Assembly (NCBI GenBank): GCA_903837355.1
Contig: CAILUI010000303.1
Span: 1 to 64,000 of the forward strand
From: an uncultured Victivallales bacterium
GTDB taxonomy: Bacteria; Verrucomicrobiota; Lentisphaeria; Oligosphaerales; JAFGRS01
DNA length: 64,000 nucleotides
Direction: 5' to 3'
The notes beneath the pieces are model-generated. The model searched no databases and was not told the origin of the DNA. It saw only the letters and a program-made list of their open reading frames with translations. This document shows positions 27,330-36,463 of this stretch, piece after piece. The translations under genes and the position numbers were made by a program. How positions within the stretch are numbered: the first letter of the stretch is position 1; each line of letters opens with the position of its first letter.

Positions 27330-27702
27330 CGCCGCGCCGCTGCTTGGGGTTGGCATCGATGCCGAACAGGTCGCGCGTTTCGAACGTGTGGCGGCCACCC
27401 CGGCAGGCTGGGATTTCGCCTTCGCGCCCGCCGAGATCAGCTACGCGCTGTGCCAAGCGGAGCCGGCCCGCGCTTTGTGCGCCTCTTTCTGCTGCAAGGA
27501 AGCACTGTTCAAGTGCCTGCGGCACCCCTTCAACTACCCCGACTGCGTGCTCCGCTACGAGCCTGGTCAGCGCGACTATGAGCTGGAACTGAGCGGCCAG
27601 TTGGGCCAGGACCTCCGGCAGGCGCGGGCGCACGCGGCGGTGTGGACCGAGGACGAAGGCCGGGAGATGGCGGCCGTCGTCCTCCTGGCGCGCCGGCCGT
27701 GA
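27313..27702 (+). CDS. AcpS-like phosphopantetheinyl transferase
   Basis: A 129-residue AcpS-type holo-ACP synthase. The Mg-binding opening is LGVGIDAEQVARFERV, and the second motif has SFCCKEALFKCL in place of the usual xxAxKEAxxKA. The C-terminal HxxS-type motif is weak, so the protein is somewhat divergent. It transfers 4-phosphopantetheine from CoA to ACP. TTG 27313 lies inside the ACP gene (17-base overlap) nine bases after GGAG, so the two are translationally coupled. Confidence 0.75.
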   Translation: MTLSFDAAPLLGVGIDAEQVARFERVAATPAGWDFAFAPAEISYALCQAEPARALCASFCCKEALFKCLRHPFNYPDCVLRYEPGQRDYELELSGQLGQDLRQARAHAAVWTEDEGREMAAVVLLARRP

Positions 27703-27743
27703 AGGAGACAGTGCACATTCCGAGACCGGAGCCAGACCTCGGA

Positions 27744-27961
27744 TTCCTACCACGGATGACGCCGAAGACACGGATGGACCCATTGCCCGCAATCTCCATC
27801 TTCCCCATCCGTGCCCTCCGTGCCATCCGTGGTCAAGTCGGGTCCCATGAGCACGGACAGACCCCGAGTTCCTACCACGGATGACGCAGAAGACACGGAT
27901 AGACCCATTGCCCGCAATCTCCATCTTCCCCATCCGTGCCCTCCGTGCCATCCGTGGTCAA
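27744..27961. repeat. Two 93-bp direct repeats with internal inverted repeats
   Basis: Copies at 27744-27836 and 27869-27961 differ at only about two positions. Each starts with CCACGGATGACGC and ends with CATCCGTGG, so each is itself an imperfect palindrome able to form a long hairpin. The block fills most of the 281-base gap between the phosphopantetheinyl transferase and the GxxExxY gene. Repeats of this CCACGGATG type commonly accompany GxxExxY genes, as remembered from other genomes. Confidence 0.85.
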
Positions 27962-27983
27962 TCCATCGGGAGGCCCGCACTCC

Positions 27984-28373
27984 GTGAAGCATGAAGCCGT
28001 CACCGGAAGCGTCATCGGCGCGGCCATGGCGGTTCTCAATGAGCTCAGGCCTGGGTTGGACGAAAGACTCTACGAGAGGGCCTTGCTCCTTGAGCTCTTG
28101 GCGCGAGGACACAGCGTCGACCAGCAGTGTCCGTTTGAGGTGCATTACCGCAACCAAGTAGTCGGCATTTTGGTCCCGGACCTCATCGTGGACGGCCTTG
28201 TGATCGTGGACACCAAAGTGGTCACGGCGTTCAACGACACGCACCTGGCCCAGATGCTCGGGTATCTGGCCATAGCCAGGCTGGAAGTCGGCCTTCTGCT
28301 CAACGTCAGGGACGTGCACCTGCAGACCAAACGAGTCGTTCGCGGCGAGGCCGAGAGCACGCTTGTCCCGTGA
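27984..28373 (+). CDS. GxxExxY family protein (PD-(D/E)XK-like)
   Basis: A 129-residue protein of the GxxExxY family: GLDERLYERAL holds the name-giving motif and LVPDLIVDGLVIVDTKVV looks like a PD-(D/E)xK nuclease core. Its function is unknown; the family is repeat-associated and scattered through genomes. GTG 27984 is preferred because an ATG at 27936 lies inside the repeat. The gene has no obvious role in the pathway and looks like a passenger inserted with the 93-bp repeats. Confidence 0.8.
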   Translation: MKHEAVTGSVIGAAMAVLNELRPGLDERLYERALLLELLARGHSVDQQCPFEVHYRNQVVGILVPDLIVDGLVIVDTKVVTAFNDTHLAQMLGYLAIARLEVGLLLNVRDVHLQTKRVVRGEAESTLVP

Positions 28374-28391
28374 ACCGCGAGCCGGACCCAA

Positions 28392-29867
28392 ATGGCAACC
28401 GTGATCATCATCGGCGGCGGGCTGGGCGGATTGACGGCCGCGGTGACGGCGGCGGCGCGCGGCCGGCAGGTCGTCGTCATCGAGAAGGAGCCGCAGGCCG
28501 GCGGTTTTGCAGTCGCCTACCGCCGGGGCGGCTACCACTTCGACGTCGCCCTGCACGTCGTCCCGGCCGGCGGCCCCGGACAGTCCTTCCGCTGGCTGGT
28601 CGATGAGCTCGGGCTGGAGGGGATTCGCTTCATCCGCCTGGCGACTGGCTCGCGTGTACTCCTGGGGCAACGGGAGTTCCGACTGCCGAACACGGTGGAC
28701 GGATTTTTCGCCGCGCTGGCCGGCGCCTTTCCCGGCGAGGCCAAGGGGTTGCAGCGCCTGCGCCGGGAGTTGCTGGCGGCCGGACGGGCCTACGCACCGC
28801 TGTTTGATCCGCGCGTGCGCACCCTGTCGGCCCTGCCCCGTTTCCTGCCGCGGCTACCGGCCTTCCTCAGGCAATCGTACCAGTCCGTGGAGAGCTATCT
28901 CGGACGCTTCGTCGCGGACGAGAATCTGGCGGCTCTGCTCTACCAGCCCGCCGTCTTCCTGGGACAGCCGATGGCCGAGTTCCCCGCCGTCAACTACATC
29001 CTGATGGCCTACCTCCTGCTGACCGAGGGCATGTACTCGATCGCCGGCGGCGGGCAGGCCTTGACCACGGCCCTCGTGCGCCGCCTGGAAGCCCTCGGGG
29101 GAGTCGTCCGCCGGGGTACGGTCAGCGCCATCCGGGTGCAGCGCGGCCGCGCGGTGGGGGTGACCCTGGCGGATGGGAGTACGGTGGACGGCGACGCGCT
29201 CGTGTCGGCCATCAACCTGCCGACGCTGTGGCGCGATCTGCTGCCGCCGGAAACGCTGCCAGGCCCGACCCGCGAGGCGTTGGCTGCCCTGCGCCCCTCA
29301 TTGTCGGTCCTCAGCCTGAACCTGGGGCTGGACTGCCCGCCTCAGACGCTCGGGATTCAGGATCACCTCACCGTCTGCTTCCCCGCCGGCGGGCTTGACG
29401 ACTGCATGCGGCGACAGCGGCAAGGGGAGTTCGCCGGCGGTTTCTCGATCACCGCGCCGGGTCTCAGCGAACCCGATGCGGCCCCCGCGCGCCGACACAC
29501 GCTGAGTGTGGTCGTTGGCACCCGCGGAGCGCACTGGAACAGCCTATCTAAGAACGATTACCAGCTCGAGAAGGAACGCCTTACCCAGGCCCTCATGGGG
29601 CACCTGGAGACGGTCCTTCCCGGCCTGACGGCACACGTTCGGTGCCAGGATCTGGCGACGCCGGTGACGCTGCAGCGCTACACGGGATCGCCCGATGGCG
29701 CCATCATGGGGTTTGAGCCCCAATGCGGACGACACCGGGAACTGCTGCGCGCGGCCAAATCGCCTCTGCCTAATCTGCACCTCGCCGGGGCCTGGACCGA
29801 GCGCATGGGCGGTTTCCTGCAGAGCATGATGGCTGGGCACAGCGCCGGCCGCCGGGCCGCGAGCTGA
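28392..29867 (+). CDS. FAD-dependent CrtI/phytoene desaturase-like oxidoreductase
   Basis: A 491-residue flavoprotein with the dinucleotide-binding opening IIGGGLGGLTAAVTAAARG and the adjacent CrtI-type motif (AGGFAVAYRRGGYHFDVALH). The C-terminal FAD motif is HLAGAWTERMGGFLQSMMAG, typical of carotenoid isomerases and desaturases. It would desaturate, isomerise or saturate conjugated double bonds of the acyl chain. CrtI-like genes occur in flexirubin-type and candidate ladderane loci. It starts 18 bases after the GxxExxY gene. Confidence 0.85.
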   Translation: MATVIIIGGGLGGLTAAVTAAARGRQVVVIEKEPQAGGFAVAYRRGGYHFDVALHVVPAGGPGQSFRWLVDELGLEGIRFIRLATGSRVLLGQREFRLPNTVDGFFAALAGAFPGEAKGLQRLRRELLAAGRAYAPLFDPRVRTLSALPRFLPRLPAFLRQSYQSVESYLGRFVADENLAALLYQPAVFLGQPMAEFPAVNYILMAYLLLTEGMYSIAGGGQALTTALVRRLEALGGVVRRGTVSAIRVQRGRAVGVTLADGSTVDGDALVSAINLPTLWRDLLPPETLPGPTREALAALRPSLSVLSLNLGLDCPPQTLGIQDHLTVCFPAGGLDDCMRRQRQGEFAGGFSITAPGLSEPDAAPARRHTLSVVVGTRGAHWNSLSKNDYQLEKERLTQALMGHLETVLPGLTAHVRCQDLATPVTLQRYTGSPDGAIMGFEPQCGRHRELLRAAKSPLPNLHLAGAWTERMGGFLQSMMAGHSAGRRAAS

Positions 29868-29910
29868 GTTCCGCCTCGACGCAGGGTCCGTGGAAGACGA
29901 GTGACGGCGA

Positions 29911-31212
29911 TTGCCAGAGACAGACGCAACCGTGACTGAACAAACCCCCAACCTGAGGCAGGGCGGCATCCGGCCGCCGGTGGCCGTGACCGGCCTGGGA
30001 TTACTGACCGGCCTGGGGCTCGACGTGACCTCGTCGTGGCAGGGCCTCGCGGCCGGGCGCCGGGTGACCCAGCGCTTCCAGCGCTTCAATCCGGACGGGA
30101 TGCGCACACCCTTCGGCGTCGAGTTGCCGGCCGCGGCCGAGGCCCTGTTCGCGCGCAGCTTCAAACCGCGCGCCGCCAGCCTGATGAACCGCGCCACCAA
30201 GATGGCCGTACTCGCGGCGCGGGAAGCCAGCGCCGCCAGCGGCCTGGCGGGGGCGGTGACCGATCTCTCCCGCGTTGGCGTGGTGATCGGCTACACCGGC
30301 AGCGCCGGCCTGCCCGAACCGGTGCGCGACGACGCCGTCGTGCTGCAGGGCATGGCCAACGCCCCAGCGGCCTGGGTCAGCCTCGACGGCGGCTTCACCG
30401 GGCCGGCTTTCACCGTCAGTACCGCCTGCGCCTCGGGGATCTACGCGCTGCATTCCGCCTACCTGCTCATCCAGGCGGGGGTCTGCGACCTGGTGCTCGC
30501 CGGCGGCGCGGAGTCCACCCTCAACCGCGTCTACGTCGACGGCTTCTCCGCGCTGATGACTCTGGCCGAGTGGGACGGCGATGTGGCCCAGGCCTCGCGG
30601 CCCTTCGACGCCCGCCGCTGCGGCTTCGTGATCGCTGAAGGCGCCGGCATGCTGGTGCTGGAGTCGCTGCAGCACGCCCAGGCTCGGGCCGCACAGCCAC
30701 TGGCCCTGCTGTGGGAGCCCGCGGTGACCTCGGAGGCCTACAATATCCTGTCGCCGAAGCGGGACGGCGAGGGCATGGCCATCACCATGAACCGCGCCCT
30801 GGCTCTGGCCGGCCGGCAGCCGGAAGAGATCTCCTACATCAACGCGCACGGCACGGCCACCGTGCTCAACGACCAGTACGAGACGCAGGCTATCAAGCAG
30901 GTCTTCGGCGCCGGGGCACCGCGCCTGCCCGTCTCCTCGACCAAGTCGATGACGGGACACTGCCTGTCGGCGGCGGCGGCCATCGAAGCGGTGATCTGTT
31001 GCCAGGCCATCACCCACGGCCTCATCCCGCCCACTGTCAACCTCGATCAGCCAGGGCCTGGCCTCGACCTCGACTACGTGCCGCACACAGCCCGCGCCGC
31101 CAGTCTGAACCACGTGCTATGCAACGCCTTTGGCTTCGGCGGCCATAACGGCTGCGCCGTCTTCTCCAAAGCGCCCGCGCCGGGCAGCCCCGCGCGGTCA
31201 GGCTCCCACTAG
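29911..31212 (+). CDS. Beta-ketoacyl synthase II (FabF-like)
   Basis: A 433-residue condensing enzyme, the closest to canonical FabF in the window. Cys173 is in STACASGIYAL, followed by NAHGTATVLND and SSTKSMTGHCLSAAA. It ends with the FGFGGHNGCAVF motif. The start is uncertain: TTG 29911 or GTG 29932 (MTEQTPNL). Its stop is directly followed by the ATG of the FabH-like gene. It probably serves a second chain-building module with the malonyltransferase-like and dehydrogenase genes downstream. Confidence 0.88.
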   Translation: MPETDATVTEQTPNLRQGGIRPPVAVTGLGLLTGLGLDVTSSWQGLAAGRRVTQRFQRFNPDGMRTPFGVELPAAAEALFARSFKPRAASLMNRATKMAVLAAREASAASGLAGAVTDLSRVGVVIGYTGSAGLPEPVRDDAVVLQGMANAPAAWVSLDGGFTGPAFTVSTACASGIYALHSAYLLIQAGVCDLVLAGGAESTLNRVYVDGFSALMTLAEWDGDVAQASRPFDARRCGFVIAEGAGMLVLESLQHAQARAAQPLALLWEPAVTSEAYNILSPKRDGEGMAITMNRALALAGRQPEEISYINAHGTATVLNDQYETQAIKQVFGAGAPRLPVSSTKSMTGHCLSAAAAIEAVICCQAITHGLIPPTVNLDQPGPGLDLDYVPHTARAASLNHVLCNAFGFGGHNGCAVFSKAPAPGSPARSGSH

Positions 31213-32340
31213 ATGAACGCACCGCTCAAGGTCTATCTTGCCGGTGCCGGGAGGTTCCTCCCCGGCCAGCCGATCCCCTGGGAGCAGGCCGACCAGGTGC
31301 TCGGGGAACTGGTGGATGCGCCGGCGCACCTGCGGCGCTGGCTGGCCAGCAGCAAGCCCCTGATGCGGGAGTTGCTGGGCATCGAGAGCGTGCACTACGC
31401 CATCGACCCGGTGACGCGCGAGTTCACCGAGGACAACATCACCATGGCCACCAAGGCGGCGACGGCCGCCCTGGCCGAGGCCGGCATCGCCCCCCGCGAT
31501 GTCGACCTGCTGTGTTACGGCGCTGCTCACATGGATCAGATGCCGACGCCCTCGGCGCGCCTGCAGGAAGCCCTCGGCATCCCCTTCTGCACCGAGTTTG
31601 CGATCCACGCCAATTGCACCTCGGCCTACAAAGCGCTCTACCTGGCCTGGAGCCTGCTGCGGGCCGGGGGCGAGCACCGAACTGCCGTCGTCGCCTCCGC
31701 CAGCATGGCCTCCAGCGAATTGCGGGCCGAGTACTACAACCAGGCGCTGCTGGACAAAGAGTCGCTGTTCCTGCGCTGGTTCCTCTGCGATGGCGCCGGG
31801 GCCCTGGTGCTGACCACGGACGCCGCCTACAGCCGGGGTTTCGAGGTCGAGCAGGTGCACCTCGAGTCGATGGCGGGAACCAAGCCGTCGCTGATGTTCA
31901 ACCGGCGGCCGGCCTACTGGATGAACCCGGTCCAGGAGTACGCCGAGGCTCGCCACCACCTCCGGCAGCAGTTCCGCAATGCGCTGGCGTCGGAGACCTT
32001 CGTCGAGGCTGACGGCTCCGTCTTCGTCCACGGCCTGCAGCGCATGCTCACGGCCGGCGGCATCAGCGCGGCGACGATCCGCCACTTCCAGGTCAACCTG
32101 CCGGCGCGACACATTGCCGAGACGATCGTGGCGGAATGCCAGCACCTGGGCATCCGTCCTGAAGCCTTCTATAGCCGACTGGACACCCTCGGCTACTGCG
32201 GTCCGCCCATGGCCCTGATCTGCGTCGACACCCTGTTGCGCGAACACCAGTGCCGGCCCGGGGAGCGGATCGCCAGCTTCGTTACCGAGGTGAGCAAGTT
32301 CATGCAGGCCGGCTTCTGCCTGCGCTATGGCGGAGAGTAA
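31213..32340 (+). CDS. KAS III (FabH)-like protein with altered catalytic site
   Basis: A 375-residue thiolase-fold protein of the FabH type. The nucleophile Cys135 is in HANCTSAYKAL and the GAGALVLTTD loop is intact. By hand alignment, the FabH histidine (HQAN) is replaced by Phe (HFQVN) and the asparagine (HGNTS) by Tyr (LGYCGPP). It may form an acyl-enzyme without decarboxylating malonyl-ACP, thus acting as a starter-loading or chain-transferring acyltransferase. No gap separates it from the KS before it. Confidence 0.75.
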   Translation: MNAPLKVYLAGAGRFLPGQPIPWEQADQVLGELVDAPAHLRRWLASSKPLMRELLGIESVHYAIDPVTREFTEDNITMATKAATAALAEAGIAPRDVDLLCYGAAHMDQMPTPSARLQEALGIPFCTEFAIHANCTSAYKALYLAWSLLRAGGEHRTAVVASASMASSELRAEYYNQALLDKESLFLRWFLCDGAGALVLTTDAAYSRGFEVEQVHLESMAGTKPSLMFNRRPAYWMNPVQEYAEARHHLRQQFRNALASETFVEADGSVFVHGLQRMLTAGGISAATIRHFQVNLPARHIAETIVAECQHLGIRPEAFYSRLDTLGYCGPPMALICVDTLLREHQCRPGERIASFVTEVSKFMQAGFCLRYGGE

Positions 32341-32345
32341 GGTTC

Positions 32346-33263
32346 GTGCACCGAGCATGGGCATTCCCTGGACTCGGTGCCGGCCTGGCGCCGAGCGAGC
32401 GGAGCTTCTACGCGGCACACGCCGCCCACACCCGGCCGCTCCTCGAGTTGGCCGCGGCCGCCGCCCAGGAGGATCTGCTGGAGGCAGTGGCCGGTCCGGG
32501 CCATGAGGTGACCGCTGCGGCTCAGGAACTGCTGGTGCATGCGCTGAACTGCGCCGCGGGGGCGATCGCGCTGCAGCACGGCCTGCGCCCCGCCCTGGTA
32601 CTGGGCCACAGCCTGGGCCTGTACGCCGCACTGGTGGCAGCCGGCAGCCTGAGCTACCCGGAGTCCCTGGCCGTGATCCGCAGTGCGCGCCAGGAGGTCT
32701 GCCGCGCCTGCCGCCCCGGCGACTACGCACTGCTGGTCGTGGTGGGGCTGCACGAGAGTGACGTCCTGGCCCTGATCACTGGCACCGGCGCGACGGCGAC
32801 GGCCATCGTCAACCGCAACTCGGCCGTCGCCTTCGCCCTCGCCGGGCCGCCAGCCGAACTGCGCCAGATCAGCGCAGACGCCACGCGGCAGGGAGCCTTC
32901 AAGGTCGCGCTGCTGACCGCCGATCTGCCCTACCATCACCCGGCCCTGCTGGCGGCCGTCAGTGCACCGTTCCGCGAGGCTCTGCAGCAGTACGAATGGG
33001 CGGTACCCGCCATCCCCGTCTTCTCCACCGTGGACCAGCAGCCGCTTGAGACGGTGCCCGAACTCATTGACTACACGACCCGCAACCTGGTCACGCCGGT
33101 GGACTGGTGGGGAACGGTCCGCGCTCTGCACGGGCTGGGCGTGAACCAGGTGATCGAGACCGGACCGGGCCGCAGCCTGCTGCGCGCCGCTGCCTTCATT
33201 GAGCCGAGCCCGCCACACCTGGCCCTGGCCCAGGCGCTCCAACGGGGCAGCCCTTCACGATGA
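32346..33263 (+). CDS. Malonyl-CoA:ACP transacylase-like protein
   Basis: A 305-residue FabD-like acyltransferase. It opens with WAFPGLGAGL (compare FPGQG), has the nucleophile motif GHSLGLYAAL near residue 88, and carries the partner histidine in LPYHHPALL. An arginine for malonyl recognition is suggested in VIRSARQEV. It would load malonyl groups onto one of the cluster ACPs. The GTG at 32346, five bases after the FabH-like gene, matches the start of FabD homology. It overlaps the dehydrogenase gene by four bases. Confidence 0.82.
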   Translation: MHRAWAFPGLGAGLAPSERSFYAAHAAHTRPLLELAAAAAQEDLLEAVAGPGHEVTAAAQELLVHALNCAAGAIALQHGLRPALVLGHSLGLYAALVAAGSLSYPESLAVIRSARQEVCRACRPGDYALLVVVGLHESDVLALITGTGATATAIVNRNSAVAFALAGPPAELRQISADATRQGAFKVALLTADLPYHHPALLAAVSAPFREALQQYEWAVPAIPVFSTVDQQPLETVPELIDYTTRNLVTPVDWWGTVRALHGLGVNQVIETGPGRSLLRAAAFIEPSPPHLALAQALQRGSPSR

Positions 33264-34312
33264 GTTCGATCCTGGTCGCCGGCAGCGGGCGGATGGGCCG
33301 CGACCTCGGCCTCTGGCTGCTGCGCCTCGGCCACACCGTCCGCTGGATATCCCGGCAGCCGGACCGGCTCGAGGCGCTGCGCGCCCACGTCGACCGCGTC
33401 CGGCGGCGCTGGCAGCGCGAAGGCGGCCCTGCCGCTGCCGCGCCCGCGGGCGCCTTCGGTACACCCGACAGTCTGGCCGGTCTGCCCGCCCCTGACCTCC
33501 TGCTGGAGGCCGTCGAGGAGGACCTGACCGCGAAACGCGCGGTGTTGGCCTGGGCGGCGACCTGGGAGCCGCTGTCGCCCCTGTTGCTCTCGACCACCTC
33601 CTCCTTCCTCCCAGGCCAGCTCCACCCACGCTGTCTGGTCACCCACTTCTTCTTCCCGGTGGAACTGGCCGGCCTGGTCGAAGTCGTCTGCCCGCCGACC
33701 GTCACCAGCGACGACCTTGAGCGCCTTCGTAAGCTCCTAAAAGAGAGTCATTTACACGTTATAGAACAGACTGCTATGCAGGCCTTTGCCGTGAACCGTC
33801 TGCTGCTGCCGGCGCACGCGGAGTGCATCCGCGCCGTGGGTCTTGGCCTGACGCCGGCGCTGGCCGACCAGGCTGCCAGCAGCGGCCTCCTGGGCGTGGC
33901 TCCCCTGGCGCTGGCTGAACGCGTCGGTGCGGCCACCATCGGCGCCGCGCTCGCCAACTACGCCGCCGCCTCGGGCGCCGCGGACGACTACCGCGAGCTC
34001 GCCCAGGCGATCGCCGGCGAGCCCGGCGCCGCGCCGCCAGTCGGCGCCGCCGTGCCCAGCCTGGCCGAGGCCAGCGCCGTCCAGCACGCGCTGCAACTGA
34101 ACACCTGCCTGCACTTCGTCCAGGCGGGACTCCTCAGCACCCCTGACCTCGACTGGCTGCTGCGCAACCTCTACGGCCGACCCTACACCCTGGCGGACTA
34201 CCTGGCCCAGCAGGACCGACCGGCGCTCAGCGCGCGCCTGCTGCGCCTCCACGCGCAGACCGGCCGGGAGTACTTCCGGCCGGCCCTGTCGCGTCAACAG
34301 CCTGGCGGCTGA
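33260..34312 (+). CDS. 3-hydroxyacyl-CoA dehydrogenase-like protein
   Basis: A 350-residue NAD-dependent dehydrogenase. The Rossmann motif is VAGSGRMGRDLGLWLLRLGH; EAVEEDLTAKRAVLAW and VTHFFFPVELAGLVEVV correspond to the conserved 3HCDH segments, with HFFFP around the catalytic His-Glu dyad. The C-terminal helical domain follows. It would interconvert 3-keto and 3-hydroxy acyl groups, parallel to FabG at 52723. An AT-rich codon island sits at 33728-33779. Confidence 0.8.
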   Translation: MSSILVAGSGRMGRDLGLWLLRLGHTVRWISRQPDRLEALRAHVDRVRRRWQREGGPAAAAPAGAFGTPDSLAGLPAPDLLLEAVEEDLTAKRAVLAWAATWEPLSPLLLSTTSSFLPGQLHPRCLVTHFFFPVELAGLVEVVCPPTVTSDDLERLRKLLKESHLHVIEQTAMQAFAVNRLLLPAHAECIRAVGLGLTPALADQAASSGLLGVAPLALAERVGAATIGAALANYAAASGAADDYRELAQAIAGEPGAAPPVGAAVPSLAEASAVQHALQLNTCLHFVQAGLLSTPDLDWLLRNLYGRPYTLADYLAQQDRPALSARLLRLHAQTGREYFRPALSRQQPGG

Positions 34313-34382
34313 CTCCCAACATCCCCGCGGCCCGCGGCCTCGCGGAAATCGAGCCGCCGCCGCCGTCTTCAACAGGCCCACA

Positions 34383-35135
34383 GTGCCCTCCCCCATCGCC
34401 ATCTTCCATGACGTCTGCCTGACCTACCCCGGCGCGACCGGGCCGGCTCTGAACCGCCTGGCGTTGAGCGTTCAGAGCGGCGACTTCCTCGGCCTGCTGG
34501 GACCCAATGGAGCCGGCAAGACGACGGCCATCTCGGTCCTCTGCGGGCTGCTGCGGCCGGACTCGGGCGAGGTGAGTTGCCTGGATCTCGGCTATGCCTC
34601 CGGCGGCGGGAGCATCCGCCAGGGCCTCGGCCTGGTGCCGCAGGAGATCGCCCTCTATCCCACCCTGACCGCCCGCGAGAACCTGGCCTTCGTCGGACGC
34701 ATGTACGGTATGCACGGCCGCCGATTGACCGCACGCCTGGACACCTGCCTCGGCGCGGTCGGGCTTGCCGACGCCGCCGACCGCCCCATCCAGACCTACT
34801 CCGGCGGCATGAAGCGCCGGGCCAATCTGGCGGCCGGACTCCTGCACCAACCCCGGCTGCTGGTCCTCGATGAGCCCACCGTCGGTGTCGATGCACAGTC
34901 ACGCAGTGCCATCCTGGAACTCCTCAGCGAGCTCAACCGCCAGGGCACGACCATCATCCATGCCACGCACTATATGGAAGAAATCGAGCGGACCTGCGGG
35001 CGGGCGGCCGTCATCGACCAGGGGCGGATCATCGCCGACGGCTCGCCGGCGGAGCTGGTGGCCAGGCACCCGGGCTGCGCCACGCTCCAGGATGTCTTCA
35101 TGCGGCTGACCGGCCGGCAGTTCAGGGACGCCTGA
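34383..35135 (+). CDS. ABC-2 type exporter ATP-binding protein
   Basis: A 250-residue ABC ATPase with Walker A GPNGAGKTTA, the signature YSGGMKRRANLAAGLLH and Walker B LLVLDEPTVGVD. It belongs to the ABC-2/CcmA-like exporter class and pairs with the permease two bases downstream. Flexirubin-type clusters of Bacteroidetes often hold such a pair, so transport or flipping of the product or its lipid intermediate is likely. It starts at GTG 34383, 70 bases after the dehydrogenase. Confidence 0.9.
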   Translation: MPSPIAIFHDVCLTYPGATGPALNRLALSVQSGDFLGLLGPNGAGKTTAISVLCGLLRPDSGEVSCLDLGYASGGGSIRQGLGLVPQEIALYPTLTARENLAFVGRMYGMHGRRLTARLDTCLGAVGLADAADRPIQTYSGGMKRRANLAAGLLHQPRLLVLDEPTVGVDAQSRSAILELLSELNRQGTTIIHATHYMEEIERTCGRAAVIDQGRIIADGSPAELVARHPGCATLQDVFMRLTGRQFRDA

Positions 35136-35137
35136 CC

Positions 35138-36427
35138 ATGCGTAAGTTCTTGGCCTGTCTGCACAAGGAGCTGCTGCTGCTGCGGCGCGACCGGGCCGGG
35201 CTGGTCATGCTCTTCTGCCTACCGATCGCCTTGGCCGTTATCGTCACCCTGGTGCAGGAGGACGCCTTCCGCACCATGGATGGGCGGCCCACGGCGCTGC
35301 TGCTGGTGGATCAGGACGGCGGCGAGTTGGCCCAGGAGCTGGAGAAACTGCTGCGGGACGGCGACGCGTTTCTCGTGCAGACCGACTGGCAGGGGGTTCC
35401 CCTGCAGCCCGAGACCGCGCGCCAGGTGGTGCGCGACGGCCAATCGCAGGGGTACCTGGTGATCCCCAAAGGCTTCACCGCCGCCGTCCGCGCCCGCTCT
35501 GCCGAGATCATCGCCGGGACCTCGAATGCGACGCCGACGCCGAACGCCACGCGTCTGGAAATCGCCTTCGACCCCGCCGTGCGCCCCATCATCCGCAAGG
35601 CTCTGCTCAGCGGCCTGCAGCGCCTGGCCCAGGCCACCGAGACCCGCGAGTTGCTCACGGCTGTCGGGCGCCAACTGAGCGAGTTGACGGCGGCGGCAGA
35701 CCCCGCCGCAGACCCGGACGCCGCGCCCCAGATCGACTGGCGCCCCGGCGATCTGGTCGGCCTGGCTGGACCCGGCGCCCGCAGCACCGAACCGCAAGCC
35801 CCCCTGCCGACCTCCGTGCAGCAGAATGTCCCGGCCTGGACGCTGTTTGCCATGTTCATGGTCGTCATCCCGCTGGCCGGCGGACTGGTCAAGGAACGGC
35901 AGATGGGAACGATGACCCGGCTGCGCATGCTGCCCGTGCCGGCCTTCACCCTCCTGGGCGCCAAAGTGACCGCTTACCTGTTCGTCTGCCTGAGCCAGTT
36001 CGCCACCATGGTCGCCATCGGCATGTGGGCCATGCCACGCCTGGGTACCCCGGCGTTCGGCCTGGGGACACACCCGGGGGCCGTCGCCGTCGCCGCCATC
36101 GTCGCCGGCCTGGCCGCGACCGGCAGCGGCATGCTCATCGGCACCCTGGTGCGCACGGCCGACCAGGCCGCCATCTTCGGCTCGGCCCTGGTCGTCATCG
36201 CCAGCGCCCTCGGCGGCGTCATGGTGCCGCCCTTCATGATGCCGGGTCCGCTGCGCGCTGTCTCCGTTTTCTCGCCGCTCAATTGGGGCTTGACCGCTTT
36301 CCTCGATATCTTCCTGCGCAACGCCGGCCTGGCACAGATCTGGCCCGAGCTCGCCTGCCTGCTCGGCCTGGCAGCGGCGACGATGGGGGTGGCGGTCTGG
36401 CGCTACCGCCACCAGCGCTGGATATAG
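35138..36427 (+). CDS. ABC-2 type exporter permease
   Basis: A 429-residue ABC-2 permease. One helix lies at residues ~25-45 (LVMLFCLPIALAVIVTL), then a periplasmic domain of about 190 residues, then five or six helices from ~240 to 425 (LFAMFMVVIPLAGGLVKERQMGTMTRLRMLP marks the coupling segment). It acts with the ATPase just upstream. It ends 36 bases before the HTH-like gene. Confidence 0.88.
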   Translation: MRKFLACLHKELLLLRRDRAGLVMLFCLPIALAVIVTLVQEDAFRTMDGRPTALLLVDQDGGELAQELEKLLRDGDAFLVQTDWQGVPLQPETARQVVRDGQSQGYLVIPKGFTAAVRARSAEIIAGTSNATPTPNATRLEIAFDPAVRPIIRKALLSGLQRLAQATETRELLTAVGRQLSELTAAADPAADPDAAPQIDWRPGDLVGLAGPGARSTEPQAPLPTSVQQNVPAWTLFAMFMVVIPLAGGLVKERQMGTMTRLRMLPVPAFTLLGAKVTAYLFVCLSQFATMVAIGMWAMPRLGTPAFGLGTHPGAVAVAAIVAGLAATGSGMLIGTLVRTADQAAIFGSALVVIASALGGVMVPPFMMPGPLRAVSVFSPLNWGLTAFLDIFLRNAGLAQIWPELACLLGLAAATMGVAVWRYRHQRWI

Positions 36428-36463
36428 CCGCTAGGGCGGCGCGGCTCAGGAGGGCCCTCAGCC

